DNA from: Brevundimonas fontaquae
GTDB taxonomy: Bacteria > Pseudomonadota > Alphaproteobacteria > Caulobacterales > Caulobacteraceae
Assembly (NCBI RefSeq): GCF_017086445.1
Contig: NZ_CP070968.1
Location: 1,984,001-2,048,000, forward strand
Length of the DNA stretch: 64,000 nucleotides
Reading direction: 5' to 3'
The position numbers were made by a program, and so were the translations under genes. Positions 20,287 through 30,601 of the stretch are shown piece by piece. Numbering within the stretch: the first letter of the stretch is position 1; each line of letters opens with the position of its first letter. The notes under the pieces were generated by a model that was given only the letters and a program-made list of their open reading frames with translations, ran no database searches and was not told where the DNA came from.

Positions 20287-21300
20287 ATGCCCGATCCCCG
20301 CTTCTTCGAGACCTTGTCGCCGCTTAGCGTCGCCGATCTGGCGGCTAGGATTGGCGGAGAGGTGGAGCGGGGCGGGGATCGCATGGTCGCCTCCGTCGCG
20401 CCCCTGTCCTCTGCGGACGGGGGCGCGATCGCGTTTTTGGGTGACCGCAAGTTCGCCGCCGCGCTGGCGACGACACAGGCCGGCTGCGTCATCGTGCCGG
20501 CTGAGGCCAAGGACGCCGCGCCGTCGTCCGCCGCCGTCATCATCTCCCGCACGCCTCAGGCCTCATGGGCCAAGGCATCGCTTCTGCTGCATCGACCGAT
20601 GCTGCTTGACGCGGCCATCACCCGCGACGAGGCGGCTGAGGACGACAGTGTCGTGGTCGAACCCGGCGCAATCCTGGGGCAGGGCGTCCGCATCGGTCGT
20701 GGGTCCCGCATCGGCGCCAACAGCGTCATCGCACCCGGCGTGCAGATCGGACGTGATTGCGTGATCGGCGCCAACGTCAGCGTGGCCTTCGCGCTGATCG
20801 GCGACCGGGTGAAGCTGTATGCTGGCGCCCGGATCGGCGAAGCTGGGTTCGGCGCCACGGGCACTGCCGCAGGCGCCATGGACATTCCTCAGCTTGGGCG
20901 AGTGATCCTGCAGGACGGCGTGACAGTTGGCGCAAACAGCTGCATCGACCGGGGCGCCTATGACGACACGGTCATTGGCGAGAACACCAAGATCGATAAT
21001 CTGGTCATGGTGGGCCACAACTGCGTCATCGGGCGCAATAATCTGATGGCCGCCAACACCGGCATCTCGGGCTCGGTCACCAGCGGCGACAACGTCATCT
21101 TCGGTGGAAAGGCCGGTATCGGCGATCACATCACCATCGGCGAGGGTGCGCGCGTCGCGGCTGGCGCCGGCGTTCTGGCCGATGTTCCCGCTGGCGAGAC
21201 CTGGTCGGGTTATCCGGCGCGTCCGATCCGACAGTTCTTGCGCGAGACGGTCTGGCTCGCCAAACAGGCCTCTTCGAAGAAGGCTCCAAAGGAATCGTAG
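20287..21300 (+). CDS. lpxD: UDP-3-O-(3-hydroxyacyl)glucosamine N-acyltransferase
   Basis: Third step of lipid A synthesis. It has 337 residues: an N-terminal uridine-binding domain (residues about 1-100, with AIAFLGDRKF) and a left-handed parallel beta-helix of hexapeptide repeats (GVRIGRGSRIGANSVIAPGV and onward). The catalytic histidine lies in MVGHNCVIG. The closing segment GETWSGYPARPIRQFLRE matches the family C-terminus. It begins six bases after the skp stop and is followed immediately by fabZ. Confidence 0.96.
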   Translation: MPDPRFFETLSPLSVADLAARIGGEVERGGDRMVASVAPLSSADGGAIAFLGDRKFAAALATTQAGCVIVPAEAKDAAPSSAAVIISRTPQASWAKASLLLHRPMLLDAAITRDEAAEDDSVVVEPGAILGQGVRIGRGSRIGANSVIAPGVQIGRDCVIGANVSVAFALIGDRVKLYAGARIGEAGFGATGTAAGAMDIPQLGRVILQDGVTVGANSCIDRGAYDDTVIGENTKIDNLVMVGHNCVIGRNNLMAANTGISGSVTSGDNVIFGGKAGIGDHITIGEGARVAAGAGVLADVPAGETWSGYPARPIRQFLRETVWLAKQASSKKAPKES

Positions 21301-21302
21301 GG

Positions 21303-21791
21303 ATGAGCGACACGACTGCCGTCGAGGGCGAGATCGATTACGCCGAGGTGATGCGTCGGCTGCCGCACCGTTATCCCTTTCTGCTGGTGGACAAGGCCGA
21401 AGACTTCGTGCCCGCTACGTCGATCGTCGGCATCAAGAACGTCACCCACAACGAGCCCTTCTTCCCGGGGCACTTCCCGATCGACCCAGTCATGCCCGGC
21501 GTGCTGATCGTAGAGGCAATGGCTCAGACCGGCGCCCTGCTGATGTCCAAGACGCTGGACGTCGCCGTGGCCGACAAGGTCATCATGTTCATGTCGATCG
21601 ACGGGGTTCGTTTCAGAAAGCCCGCGCGGCCTGGCGACCAGCTCCGTATGGAGGTCAAGGTGATCCGCGCGCGGGGCGACGCCTACAAGTTCCGGGGCGA
21701 GACCTTCATCGACGGCAAGCTGGCGGCCGAAGCCGAGTTCATGGCCATGGTCGTGACTGTGCCCACTCCCGCGCCTGGGCCGGCGGCTTGA
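21303..21791 (+). CDS. fabZ: 3-hydroxyacyl-ACP dehydratase FabZ
   Basis: Dehydrates 3-hydroxyacyl-ACP in fatty acid elongation, competing with lipid A synthesis for the same hydroxyacyl-ACP pool. The 162-residue hot-dog-fold protein shows [12 protein letters not shown], the catalytic His in [12 protein letters not shown] and the Glu in [13 protein letters not shown]. The start is two bases after the lpxD stop, and its TGA overlaps the lpxA ATG by one base. Confidence 0.96.
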   Translation: MSDTTAVEGEIDYAEVMRRLPHRYPFLLVDKAEDFVPATSIVGIKNVTHNEPFFPGHFPIDPVMPGVLIVEAMAQTGALLMSKTLDVAVADKVIMFMSIDGVRFRKPARPGDQLRMEVKVIRARGDAYKFRGETFIDGKLAAEAEFMAMVVTVPTPAPGPAA

Positions 21792-22579
21792 TGACCGTTC
21801 ATCATACGGCTCTGATCGACGCGACGGCGACCCTGGGCGAAGGGGTCGAGGTCGGCCCCTGGTGCACGGTCGGGCCGAATGTTGTGTTAGGCGACAATGT
21901 GCGTCTGATCAGCCATGTCGTGGTTCAGCAGGACACGACAGTCGGGGCCGGGACGGTCATCCACCCCTTCGCCGTCATTGGCGGCGACCCGCAGCACAAT
22001 GGTTACAAGGGCGAGACGGTTCGGTTGGAGATCGGCCAGAACAACCTGATCCGCGAGCACTGCACCTTCAATCGGGGCACCCCGCAGGGGACGGGCGTGA
22101 CGATCGTGGGGTCGAACAACCTGTTCATGACCGGCGCCCATGTCGGTCACGACTGCGTCGTCGGCGACAATGTCGTCATGGCCAACAACGCGACCCTGGG
22201 CGGTCATGCTCAGGTCGGGGACAAGGTGTTCCTGGGCGGACTGTGCGCGGTGCACCAGAACGGCCGCGTGGGGCAGGGCGCGATCATCGGCGGTCTGGCG
22301 GCGGTGACGCGCGACGTAATTCCCTACGGCTCGGCCTGGGGCAATCATGCGCGGCTGCGTGGGCTGAATCTGATCGGGTTGAAGCGCAAGGGCTACGGCA
22401 AGGATCAGGTGCGGCGTCTGCTCGCGGCCTATCGTGATCTGTTCGAGGGCGAGGGCGAGTTCGCCGGTCGGATCGACGGCGTGGCGGAACGTTATGCCGA
22501 TCTGCCCGAGATCATGGAAATCATCGCCTTCATCTGCGACGGCGGGCGGCGTCCGCTGTGCCTGCCGAACGCGGAATGA
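21791..22579 (+). CDS. lpxA: UDP-N-acetylglucosamine O-acyltransferase LpxA
   Basis: First committed step of lipid A synthesis. I chose the ATG at 21791 ([10 protein letters not shown]), which overlaps the fabZ stop; the upstream open frame to 21104 is the shadow of lpxD and fabZ. The 262 residues form hexapeptide repeats (LGEGVEVGPWCTVGPNVVLG), with the active-site segment NLIREHCTFNRGT and the catalytic His in HVGHDCVVG. The C-terminal helical part contains GLNLIGLKRKGYG. The stop overlaps the lpxI start as ATGA. Confidence 0.96.
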   Translation: MTVHHTALIDATATLGEGVEVGPWCTVGPNVVLGDNVRLISHVVVQQDTTVGAGTVIHPFAVIGGDPQHNGYKGETVRLEIGQNNLIREHCTFNRGTPQGTGVTIVGSNNLFMTGAHVGHDCVVGDNVVMANNATLGGHAQVGDKVFLGGLCAVHQNGRVGQGAIIGGLAAVTRDVIPYGSAWGNHARLRGLNLIGLKRKGYGKDQVRRLLAAYRDLFEGEGEFAGRIDGVAERYADLPEIMEIIAFICDGGRRPLCLPNAE

Positions 22580-23415
22580 GCGCGGCTGAAAAGCTGGGTC
22601 TGATCGCGGGCGGCGGTGATCTGCCGGCGGCCGTCGCGGCACGTTGCGATGCGCTCGGGCGGCCGCTTTTCGTGATCCGTCTGGCGGGGTTCGCGGACGA
22701 GCATCTGGCGCGCTGGCCCGGCGCCGAGTTCGGCATGGCGCAGATCGGTGCGATCCTGAAGGCGTTGAAGTCTGAGCGCTGCACGACCGTGTGTCTGGCG
22801 GGCATCGTCAATCGGCCGGATTTCAAGACGCTAAAGCCCGACTTCAAGGGGGCGACGCTGTTGCCGGGCATCGTCGCCGCCGCTTCCAAGGGCGATGATT
22901 CCCTCCTGCGTAAAATCCTGTCGGTGTTCGAGGCCGAAGGCTTCGCCGTCGAGGGCGCTGACGACATTCTGGGCGGCGACACGCTTGGCGCAGGCGCGCT
23001 GGGCGCCGTCTCGCCGACCGAGCAGCAGCTAGTTGATCTGAAGAAGGCGCTACATGTCGCAGAAAAGTCAGGCGAACTCGATATCGGTCAGGGCGCCGTG
23101 GTCTGTGACGGCCTGGTCCTTGCGGTTGAGGCGCAGGAAGGCACGGACGCGATGCTGACCCGCGTCGCCAACCTGCCGAGCGATCTGCGCGGGACCACCG
23201 ACAACCCCAAGGGCGCGCTCGGCAAGGCGCCCAAGCCGATTCAGGATCTGCGCGTCGATATGCCCGTGATTGGGCCGCGCACCGTCGAAATGGCGTCGGC
23301 GGCGGGTCTGGCGGGCATCGGGGGCGTTGCGAGACGTTTGATCCTGATCGATCGCGCAGCCATCGTCGAGACGGCGAACCGTCTGGGCCTGTTCGTCTGG
23401 GGCGAGGATCGGTGA
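22576..23415 (+). CDS. lpxI: UDP-2,3-diacylglucosamine diphosphatase LpxI (DUF1009)
   Basis: Hydrolyses UDP-2,3-diacylglucosamine to lipid X, the alphaproteobacterial replacement for LpxH. From the ATG at 22576 it has 279 residues. The N-terminal LGLIAGGGDLPAAVAA, central VCLAGIVNRPDF and C-terminal DMPVIGPRTVEMASAAGLAGI agree with the LpxI family. Its place between lpxA and lpxB fits the pathway order. It overlaps lpxA by 4 bases and lpxB by 4 bases (GTGA). Confidence 0.93.
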   Translation: MSAAEKLGLIAGGGDLPAAVAARCDALGRPLFVIRLAGFADEHLARWPGAEFGMAQIGAILKALKSERCTTVCLAGIVNRPDFKTLKPDFKGATLLPGIVAAASKGDDSLLRKILSVFEAEGFAVEGADDILGGDTLGAGALGAVSPTEQQLVDLKKALHVAEKSGELDIGQGAVVCDGLVLAVEAQEGTDAMLTRVANLPSDLRGTTDNPKGALGKAPKPIQDLRVDMPVIGPRTVEMASAAGLAGIGGVARRLILIDRAAIVETANRLGLFVWGEDR

Positions 23416-24581
23416 GCCGCCCGCTGAAGATCATGCTGGTGGCGGCTGAGGCTTCGGGCGATGCGCTGGGCGCCGGTCTGGCCAAGGCGTTGAAGGCGCG
23501 GTTGGGGGACGATGTGGCCTTTGTCGGCGTCGGCGGGCCCAAGATGGCGGCCGAGGGCGTGGTCAGCCCGTTTGATATCGCCGAACTGTCGATCCTGGGC
23601 TGGATCGAGGGTTTGCGCGCCTATGGCAAGGTCAAGCGGCGCGTCGAGCAGACGGCGGCGCTGGCCGAGCGGGAAAAGCCCGACGCCGTGGTTCTGATCG
23701 ACAGTTGGGGCTTCACCATCCGTGTGGCCAAGGCGATCCGGGCCGCGCGGCCGGACCTGCCGCTGATCAAATACGTCGGGCCTCAGGTCTGGGCCTCGCG
23801 GCCGGGCCGGGCCAAAACCTTGGCGGGCGCAGTCGATCATCTTCTTGCCCTCTATGGCTTTGATGCGCCCTGGTTCGAGCGCGAGGGCCTGCCGACGACC
23901 GTGGTCGGTTCGTCAGCGCTTCATATGAACGTGGATGCCGCGGACGGTGCAGCGTTCCGCGCGAGTCGTGGGATCGCGGCCGATGCGCAGCTTCTCTTGG
24001 TGCTGCCCGGCAGCCGGCCCAGTGAGATCACCCGAATGGCCCCCGTCTATGAGGCGACGGTCAGAAAACTGAAGACCACTAACCCCGGCCTTGAAGTCGC
24101 CGTGGTCGCCGCAGGGACGGTCGCTCACGATGTTGCGGCCCGCGTCGCCGCTTGGCCCTTCCGCGTTCACCTGGTCGACGAAGCCGAAAAGTATGACGCC
24201 ATGCGCGCCGCGACCGTCGCCCTGGCCACCAGCGGCACCGTGTCGACCGAACTGGCGCTGGCGGGCGCGCCGATGGTCATCGCCTACAAGATCGACGGGC
24301 TCAGCTATCAGCTGATGAAGCGGTTCGTGACCGCCAAACATATCACCCTGTTTAATGTCGCGGCTGACGACCGGATCGCACCCGAGTTCATCCAGCACGA
24401 GGCGACCCCGGCCATCCTGACGGCGGCGGTCGGGCGGCTGCTGGCCGACCCTGCGCTGGCGGCCGAGCAGGCGCTTCGCCAGACGGCGGCATTGGACTTG
24501 ATGGGACGCGGAGGACCGGACCCGTCGGAGTTGGCTGCCGACGCGGTGCTGAAGGTCATCGCCGAAAAGTCGGCGAGCTGA
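23412..24581 (+). CDS. lpxB: Lipid-A-disaccharide synthase
   Basis: GT19 glycosyltransferase that joins lipid X and UDP-diacylglucosamine. It has 389 residues from the GTG at 23412, which overlaps the lpxI stop. Family patterns are LMVAAEASGDALGAGLAKAL, FVGVGGPKM, VVLIDSWGFTIRVAK, KYVGPQVWASRPGRAK, LLVLPGSRPSEI and the C-terminal ATSGTVSTELALAGAPMVIAYK. It completes the run lpxD-fabZ-lpxA-lpxI-lpxB. Confidence 0.96.
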   Translation: MSRPLKIMLVAAEASGDALGAGLAKALKARLGDDVAFVGVGGPKMAAEGVVSPFDIAELSILGWIEGLRAYGKVKRRVEQTAALAEREKPDAVVLIDSWGFTIRVAKAIRAARPDLPLIKYVGPQVWASRPGRAKTLAGAVDHLLALYGFDAPWFEREGLPTTVVGSSALHMNVDAADGAAFRASRGIAADAQLLLVLPGSRPSEITRMAPVYEATVRKLKTTNPGLEVAVVAAGTVAHDVAARVAAWPFRVHLVDEAEKYDAMRAATVALATSGTVSTELALAGAPMVIAYKIDGLSYQLMKRFVTAKHITLFNVAADDRIAPEFIQHEATPAILTAAVGRLLADPALAAEQALRQTAALDLMGRGGPDPSELAADAVLKVIAEKSAS

Positions 24582-24583
24582 CG

Positions 24584-25576
24584 ATGGCGCGGGCGCTCAG
24601 TCCGCGACGTGCGGCCGAGGTCCGCGCCGCGGTTCAGATGGCGGTGGGCGCGATGGCTGCGCTCTATCTCGCGACCTGGCTGAACCTGCCCCACCCATAC
24701 TGGAGCGTGATTTCCGCCATCGTCGTCATTCAAGCGAGCGTCGGCGGCGGCGTCCTGACCGTTGCGCGCGACCGAGCCATCGGTACGGCGACCGGAGCGC
24801 TGGCGGGGGCGACTTTCGCCTTCCTTCGTCCGCCCGGCCTGGAAAGCATGGCGCTGAGCATCGCCGTCTCGGCGGGGCTGCTGGCCTTTTTTGCAACCGG
24901 GCGGCCTTGGCTGAAGGTCGCGCCCGTCACCGCCACCATCGTCATCGCCGGCGGGACCGGAGCAGAGGGGCCGGCGTCGCTGGCGCTGGATCGGGTGATG
25001 GAAATCCTGGTCGGCAGCGGCGTCGGCGTGCTGGCGATCCTGGCGCTGTTTCCGCGTCATGCCGGGCAGTCGTTCAAACTTCAAGCGCGCGAGGCGGCGG
25101 GCGAAGCGGCGGTGCTGTTGGCTTTGGTCGCAAAGGCCGCCCCGGACGATGCGTCCGAGATCTCGCGCCGTCATGCTGATCTGAAGCGGCGGCTGGATGC
25201 GCTGGGTCAGGCGGCCAAGAACGTCATCGATCTGCCCGGCCCGCAACGTGAGACGGCGGATCGGGCTGCGCTCGTGCGCGCCTTCTGGCGCGTGCGCAGC
25301 GACATCGTCATCCTGGGCCGCGGTTTCCAAGCCGAGGGTGCGGGCGCACGGCTGAATCCCTGGTCGCAGGACGCGGAGCGGGCGGTGGAGCAACTCAAGG
25401 CTCTGTCTGAGGGCAGGGCCGCCCAGCCCATGGGCGCGATCGACCAAAGCCTGGCTCTGTCAATGGCTGTCGAGGGCGACGATGTGGCTCTGGGCGCTGC
25501 CGCGATCGGCGTGGCGCATATGCACCGCGATCTGGATGACCTGGCTGCCCGGTTCGCGGATCTGAAGCTGGTCTGA
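24584..25576 (+). CDS. FUSC family (aromatic acid exporter-like) inner-membrane protein
   Basis: A 330-residue protein whose first half has about five to six transmembrane helices (residues about 15-160). The motif LPHPYWSVISAIVVIQASVGG followed by RAIGTATGALAGATFAF is typical of FUSC/ArAE permeases. The C-terminal half is a soluble helical domain. Family members export aromatic acids or fusaric acid, but no substrate can be read here. The start is two bases after lpxB, so it may be co-transcribed with the lipid A genes. A strong bidirectional terminator follows. Confidence 0.75.
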   Translation: MARALSPRRAAEVRAAVQMAVGAMAALYLATWLNLPHPYWSVISAIVVIQASVGGGVLTVARDRAIGTATGALAGATFAFLRPPGLESMALSIAVSAGLLAFFATGRPWLKVAPVTATIVIAGGTGAEGPASLALDRVMEILVGSGVGVLAILALFPRHAGQSFKLQAREAAGEAAVLLALVAKAAPDDASEISRRHADLKRRLDALGQAAKNVIDLPGPQRETADRAALVRAFWRVRSDIVILGRGFQAEGAGARLNPWSQDAERAVEQLKALSEGRAAQPMGAIDQSLALSMAVEGDDVALGAAAIGVAHMHRDLDDLAARFADLKLV

Positions 25577-25585
25577 CGACAAAGA

Positions 25586-25615
25586 AAAACGCCGGGGATG
25601 TCTCCCCGGCGTTTT
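25586..25615. terminator. Bidirectional intrinsic terminator between FUSC gene and gltA
   Basis: A perfect 13-base stem (25586-25598 with 25603-25615) closes a 4-base loop. The stem core is CGCCGGGG/CCCCGGCG, flanked by four A on one side and four T on the other, so it can terminate transcription arriving from either strand. It lies between the convergent FUSC gene and gltA. Confidence 0.92.
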
Positions 25616-25632
25616 GCATTTTAGCCGACGTA

Positions 25633-26934
25633 TCAGCCGCGTTGTTCGATCGGCACGTAATCGCGCTGGGTCGGACCCGTGTAGAGCTGACGCGGACGAC
25701 CGATCTTCTGCGACGGATCGGCCATCATTTCCTGCCACTGAGCGATCCAGCCCACGGTGCGGGCCAGAGCGAACAGAACGGTGAACATGGTGGTCGGGAA
25801 GCCCATCGCCGACAGGGTGATGCCCGAATAGAAGTCGACGTTCGGGAACAGCTTGCGCGAGGTGAAGTATTCGTCCGACAGGGCGACCTTCTCCAGCTCC
25901 TTGGCGACCAGGAACAGCGGATCGTTCTCGCGGCCGGTGGCGGCCAGCACTTCATAGGCCGACTGCTGCATGACCTTGGCGCGCGGATCGTAGTTCTTGT
26001 ACACGCGGTGACCGAAGCCCATCAGCTTGTACTTGCGATCCTTCACGCCCTGAATGAACTCAGGAATCTTGTCCGGGGTGCCGATTTCCTTGAGCATGTT
26101 CAGCGCCTCTTCGTTGGCGCCGCCGTGCGACGGGCCCCACAGGCAGGCGATGCCGGCGGCGATACAGGCGAACGGATTGGCGCCCGACGAACCGGCCAGA
26201 CGCACGGTCGAGGTCGAGGCGTTCTGTTCATGGTCGGCGTGCAGGGTGAAAATGCGGTCCATGGCGCGAACCAGGGCTGGATCGACGTGATAGTCCTCGG
26301 CCGGCACGGCGAAGCACATGCGCAGGAAGTTTTCAGCGTACGAGAGGTCGTTGCGCGGCGAGATGAAGGGCTGGCCGACGTGGTATTTGTAAGCGCGGGC
26401 CGCGATCGTCGGCATCTTGGCGATCAGGCGGATGGCCGAAATGTCGCGTTGCACCGGATCATGGATGTCCAGGCTGTCGTGATAGAAGGCCGACAAGGCG
26501 CCGACAGTGCCGACCATGATCGACATCGGGTGGGCGTCACGGCGGAAGCCCTCGAAGAAGCGGTCGAACTGGGCGTGCAGCATCGTATGCGTGGTGATGC
26601 TGTTTTCGAACTTCTCGAACTGAGCGGCGGTCGGCAGTTCGCCGTGCAGCAGCAGGTGGCAGACTTCCAGGAAGTTCGACTTCGACGCCAGCTGGTCGAT
26701 CGGGTAGCCACGGTGCAGCAGCACGCCGGCGTCGCCGTCGATATAGGTCAGAGCCGATTCACAGGCCGCCGTCGAGGTGAAGCCGGGATCGAAGGTGAAG
26801 GCGCCCGTTCCCGCATAGAGTTTGCGGATGTCGATGACGTCCGGGCCGGTGGAGCCCGAAAGGACCGGCAACTCGATCGTCTTGTCCTCGAAGGACAGGG
26901 TCGCCGAGCCGGCGGGTTTGGCTTGTTCAGTCAT
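25633..26934 (-). CDS. gltA: Citrate synthase (type II)
   Basis: Condenses acetyl-CoA and oxaloacetate, the entry step of the TCA cycle. Its 433 residues match the hexameric NADH-sensitive form, with an N-terminal beta domain ([19 protein letters not shown]). Catalytic regions are [15 protein letters not shown] and [15 protein letters not shown], and the helical [21 protein letters not shown] lies near the C-terminus. It is preceded on the minus strand by AAAGGGGC a few bases before the ATG, and by gltX 66 bases upstream. Confidence 0.97.
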   Translation of the reverse strand: MTEQAKPAGSATLSFEDKTIELPVLSGSTGPDVIDIRKLYAGTGAFTFDPGFTSTAACESALTYIDGDAGVLLHRGYPIDQLASKSNFLEVCHLLLHGELPTAAQFEKFENSITTHTMLHAQFDRFFEGFRRDAHPMSIMVGTVGALSAFYHDSLDIHDPVQRDISAIRLIAKMPTIAARAYKYHVGQPFISPRNDLSYAENFLRMCFAVPAEDYHVDPALVRAMDRIFTLHADHEQNASTSTVRLAGSSGANPFACIAAGIACLWGPSHGGANEEALNMLKEIGTPDKIPEFIQGVKDRKYKLMGFGHRVYKNYDPRAKVMQQSAYEVLAATGRENDPLFLVAKELEKVALSDEYFTSRKLFPNVDFYSGITLSAMGFPTTMFTVLFALARTVGWIAQWQEMMADPSQKIGRPRQLYTGPTQRDYVPIEQRG

Positions 26935-27000
26935 GAATGCCCCTTTGCATCATACGTCCAGGCGCGGGGAGGCGTCGGCCGCTTTTTGGTTTGTGGGTGA

Positions 27001-28416
27001 TCACTTAGTCTGTTGCAGCGCATCATCCAAGCGCCCGAGACTTTCGTCGCGCCCAAGAGCCGACAAAGTTCGTGCAATATCAGGTGATGTTGACCCTGCG
27101 GTAAGCGCTGCGCGCATCGGCGGGCCGATTTTTCCGAACCCGACGCCCCCGGATTCCGCAAAGGCCTTGAGCTCGGCTTCCAGCGCGAAGACATCCCAAG
27201 ATTGGAACAGGGACAGCCGCTCGCGCAGACGGGCGAGGCGATCCAGCGTCTCACCGGACAGCAGCGCCTTCGCCTTATCGTCCAGGGTCAGCGGGCGAGA
27301 TTTCAGAACGAAGGCGGTTTGGTCGGCCAGATCGAGGATCGTCTTGGCGCGATCCTTGACGAAAGGCATGGCGCGTTGAAGCCGGGCTTCGTCCGCCTCT
27401 GCCAGGGTGTGACACTTTTGCAGATGCGCATCCAGCGTCAGCTTGGCGAGCCGTTCATCGTCGGCGAGACGCAGCCAGTGCGAATTGACGTGCGCCAGCT
27501 TGTCGAAGTCCAGGCGCGCCGGCGCCTTGCCGATGCCGGCGAGATCGAACCATTCGATGGCCTGGGCGTCGCTGAACAGTTCGTCGTCGCCGTGGGCCCA
27601 GCCGAGGCGAGCCAGATAGTTGCGCATGGCCTCGGGCAAGTAGCCCATCTCGGCGTATTCATGCACCGCCTGGGCGCCGTGACGCTTCGACAGCTTGGCG
27701 CCATCCGGGCCGTGGATCAGGGGGATGTGAGCGAAGGTCGGGCGCGACCAGCCCAGCGCATCGTAGATCAGGCTCTGGCGCGCGGCGTTATTCAGATGGT
27801 CGTCGCCGCGAATGACGTGGGTCACCCCCATGTCGTGGTCGTCCACGACGACGGCGAGATTATAGGTCGGCGCGCCATCTGAACGCAGCAGAACCAGATC
27901 GTCCAGGTCGTCGGTCGACCAGTTCACGTCGCCCTGGACCTCATCGGCTACCGTGACGGTCGTCGCCTTTGGCCGGCGGAAGCGCACGACGTGCGGCAAG
28001 GCCAGATCGTCCACGGTCGGCTGACGGTCGCGCCAGGGCGATTCGAAAGTGCGCTTTTCCGCCTTGGCCTCATCGCGCAGACGACCGGTCTCCTCGGCCG
28101 AGGTGAAGTCGCGGTAGGCGTGGCCGGTTTCGAGCAGTTGATCGACCACCTCGCGGTGACGATCGGCCCGGCTGAATTGGAACACCGGCTCGTCGTCGGC
28201 GAACAGCTCCAGCCAGCTCAGGCCGTCGAAAATGGCCTTCACCGCCTCATCGGTCGAGCGTTCGCGGTCGGTATCCTCGACGCGAATCAGGAAACGTCCA
28301 GCGTGTCTCTTGGCGTACAGCCAGTTGAACAAAGCGGTTCTCGCCCCGCCGATATGCAGATAGCCTGTCGGCGAGGGGGCGAAGCGGGTGACGACAGTCG
28401 AGGAAGGTGAGGTCAT
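27001..28416 (-). CDS. gltX: Glutamyl-tRNA synthetase
   Basis: Charges tRNA-Glu. I chose the ATG at 28416, giving 471 residues; the frame is open 52 codons further but the family N-terminus is TVVTRFAPSPTGYLHIGGAR. The class I HIGH-type motif is YLHIGG (19-24) and the KMSKS-type motif is AKLSKRHGAQ. The C-terminal anticodon-binding part is helical. In alphaproteobacteria this enzyme usually also serves tRNA-Gln with GatCAB. Its start codon shares the CATG at 28414-28417 with the assigned comEC start on the opposite strand. Confidence 0.95.
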   Translation of the reverse strand: MTSPSSTVVTRFAPSPTGYLHIGGARTALFNWLYAKRHAGRFLIRVEDTDRERSTDEAVKAIFDGLSWLELFADDEPVFQFSRADRHREVVDQLLETGHAYRDFTSAEETGRLRDEAKAEKRTFESPWRDRQPTVDDLALPHVVRFRRPKATTVTVADEVQGDVNWSTDDLDDLVLLRSDGAPTYNLAVVVDDHDMGVTHVIRGDDHLNNAARQSLIYDALGWSRPTFAHIPLIHGPDGAKLSKRHGAQAVHEYAEMGYLPEAMRNYLARLGWAHGDDELFSDAQAIEWFDLAGIGKAPARLDFDKLAHVNSHWLRLADDERLAKLTLDAHLQKCHTLAEADEARLQRAMPFVKDRAKTILDLADQTAFVLKSRPLTLDDKAKALLSGETLDRLARLRERLSLFQSWDVFALEAELKAFAESGGVGFGKIGPPMRAALTAGSTSPDIARTLSALGRDESLGRLDDALQQTK

Positions 28417-30601
28417 GGGGGAGGGGTCCGTAAGCGAGGCCCTTATACGCCCCGATGCGGCAAAACCTACCCCCGCTGCGCGATTGCGCGCCTGGCTGCA
28501 CGCCGAGGTCGCCGCACAGACCCTGAGATGGCGGCTATGGGCGCCGGTCGCATTCGGCGCGGGCGGAGGCATCTATTTCGCCCTGCGAGCCGAGCCGGTC
28601 TTGTGGCCACTGTTGCTGGGCGCCGCCTTGTCCTTTGGGCTGTGGGTCGTGGCGCGCCGGCGCGGCGGGTCGCGGCGCCTGACCTGGCTGCTGTTGATGC
28701 TGGCCTGCGTTTCAGGCGGGCTGGCGGCGGCCAAGGTGCGCACCCAAGCCGTCGCCGCGCCGATCGCGCCCGCCCTCAGCGAACCGACCGTGATCGAAGC
28801 CTGGGTTGTCGATGTCGACAGCCCGGGTCAGCGAGGCGCGCGGGTCGTGATTGCGCCGGTCTGGATCCGCGGACTGACGCCAGAGCAGACGCCGGTGCGT
28901 TTGCGAGCGACGGTGCGGGGCGAGCCGCCGCGGCCCGGCGAAGCGATCCGCCTGTTCGCCATTCTGAATCCGCCGCCTGCGCCGGCCAGCCCCGGCGCCT
29001 ACGACTTCGGCCGCAACGCCTTCTTTCAGGGCATGGGCGGCGTGGTGTTAGCCTTGGGCGAAACGCGTGGGGCCGAGCTTGCCGCGCCGCCGTGGCGACT
29101 TCGACTTGAAATGGCGGTCAACGGCGCCCGCTTCGCATTGGCCGAGCGGATCGTGGCAAGGCTCGGCGAACGGACCGGCGGGATCGCCGCCGCCATGACC
29201 ACCAGTCATGAGACCTGGATCAGTCAGGAGGACATGGATGTGATGCGCGATTCCGGCCTGGCGCACATCCTGTCGGTGTCAGGGCTGCATATGGCCATCG
29301 TCGGCGGGTTCGTCTTCTTCGCGGTGCGTCTGGGCGTGGCGGCCTGGCCCTGGTTGGCCGTGCGGGTTCACGGCAAGAAGGTCGCGGCCTTGGCGGGCCT
29401 CACGGCGGTCGGGGTCTATCTGGTGGTGTCGGGCGCGCCGCCGCCGGCCGAGCGGGCGGCGATCACCGCCTCCATCGCCTTTCTCGCCATCCTGCTGGAT
29501 CGACAGGCGGTCACGATGCACGGCCTGGCTGTGGCGGCCTTTATCGTTTTGGCGATACAGCCTGAAGCCATCGTCACGCCGGGTTTCCAGATGTCGTTCG
29601 CGGCGACGGCGGCCTTGGTCGCCTTGGTCGAGGCCTGGCCGAAGCGCCCGCGCGAAATATCCGCGCCCTGGCCGATCCTGGCAGTCCAACGGCTGGGCGG
29701 TTGGTTGACGGCGGCTGTGGCGGCCAGTGTCGTCGCCGGATTGGCGACGGGACCGTTCGCCATGCAGCATTTCAACCGCACGGCCATGTATGGACTGCTC
29801 GCCAATCTCGGCACGTCGCCCGTGGCGGACTTCATCCTGATGCCCGCGCTGGCCTTGGGAGCAGCGCTGGAACCCTTGGGGCTGGGGGGACCGTTTCTGG
29901 CGATTGCGGGATGGGGCGTGGATCTGATGCTGGCCATCGGCGCCTGGACGGCGGGATTGCCCGGCGCGGTCAGAACGGTCGCCAGCGCGCCGAACTATGT
30001 CCTGCCCGTCGCCTTCCTGGGCGTGCTGTTCGTCTGTCTGTGGCAGGGACGCCTGCGCCGGTTGGGACTGCCCTTTGCAGCGGCCGTCCTGATCTGGCCG
30101 CGTGAACCGACGCCAGATCTGTGGATCGGCGATGGCGGAACAAACGCCGCCTTTCACCGTGACCGGGCGGCCGTCGTCGTACGGCCTGGCGTGCGTGAAT
30201 TTGCGGTGGATCTCTGGTCGCGAAGACGGGGGCTGGCCATGACGGATCGCTCGGAGACAGGCTGGGTCTGCGACCGTTTCTCCTGTCGACCGGACACCAA
30301 TGAGGCGGGTCCCGTGGCGATCTGGTGGGGGCGAAAGTCGCCGAGCTCCGATCAGATGGAGGCGTTATGCCGCGCAGCGCCCGTTGTCAGCGTACGCGCC
30401 GTCGTCTCGTCAATCCCAAGCGCCTGTCAGGATCGTCTTGTCCTGGACGGCGTGGACTTTGCGCGGGGCGGAGCCGTGGAGTTGTGGCAGGCCAGCTCTG
30501 ACGAGCCGAATCGATGGCGCGCGGTGTGGACGGCCGACGTTCGCGGCGACCGCCCCTGGACGCGTCAGTCTGATCCGGACGTCAGTGATACCGGCGCATG
30601 A
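28415..30601 (+). CDS. comEC: ComEC/Rec2 family competence DNA channel protein
   Basis: Polytopic inner-membrane protein that forms the channel for single-stranded DNA uptake. From the ATG at 28415 (AGGAAGG upstream) it has 728 residues. Visible parts are an N-terminal DUF4131-type region with two to three helices, an OB-like periplasmic domain, and the Competence domain with [15 protein letters not shown] and [16 protein letters not shown]. The C-terminal 170 residues are a degenerate domain without metallo-beta-lactamase HxHxDH motifs. The start is uncertain because a TTG at 28484 would free the gltX promoter. The 3' end overlaps lexA by 20 bases. Confidence 0.85.
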   Translation: MGEGSVSEALIRPDAAKPTPAARLRAWLHAEVAAQTLRWRLWAPVAFGAGGGIYFALRAEPVLWPLLLGAALSFGLWVVARRRGGSRRLTWLLLMLACVSGGLAAAKVRTQAVAAPIAPALSEPTVIEAWVVDVDSPGQRGARVVIAPVWIRGLTPEQTPVRLRATVRGEPPRPGEAIRLFAILNPPPAPASPGAYDFGRNAFFQGMGGVVLALGETRGAELAAPPWRLRLEMAVNGARFALAERIVARLGERTGGIAAAMTTSHETWISQEDMDVMRDSGLAHILSVSGLHMAIVGGFVFFAVRLGVAAWPWLAVRVHGKKVAALAGLTAVGVYLVVSGAPPPAERAAITASIAFLAILLDRQAVTMHGLAVAAFIVLAIQPEAIVTPGFQMSFAATAALVALVEAWPKRPREISAPWPILAVQRLGGWLTAAVAASVVAGLATGPFAMQHFNRTAMYGLLANLGTSPVADFILMPALALGAALEPLGLGGPFLAIAGWGVDLMLAIGAWTAGLPGAVRTVASAPNYVLPVAFLGVLFVCLWQGRLRRLGLPFAAAVLIWPREPTPDLWIGDGGTNAAFHRDRAAVVVRPGVREFAVDLWSRRRGLAMTDRSETGWVCDRFSCRPDTNEAGPVAIWWGRKSPSSDQMEALCRAAPVVSVRAVVSSIPSACQDRLVLDGVDFARGGAVELWQASSDEPNRWRAVWTADVRGDRPWTRQSDPDVSDTGA

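Noticed and set aside
21104..22579. A 491-residue product that would fuse a basic N-terminal half to LpxA
   Set aside because: The first 229 codons are an out-of-frame reading of lpxD and fabZ; LpxA starts at 21791.
30060..30601. Metallo-beta-lactamase domain at the C-terminus of ComEC
   Set aside because: The region has no HxHxDH metal motif; it is a degenerate tail, as in other alphaproteobacterial ComEC proteins.
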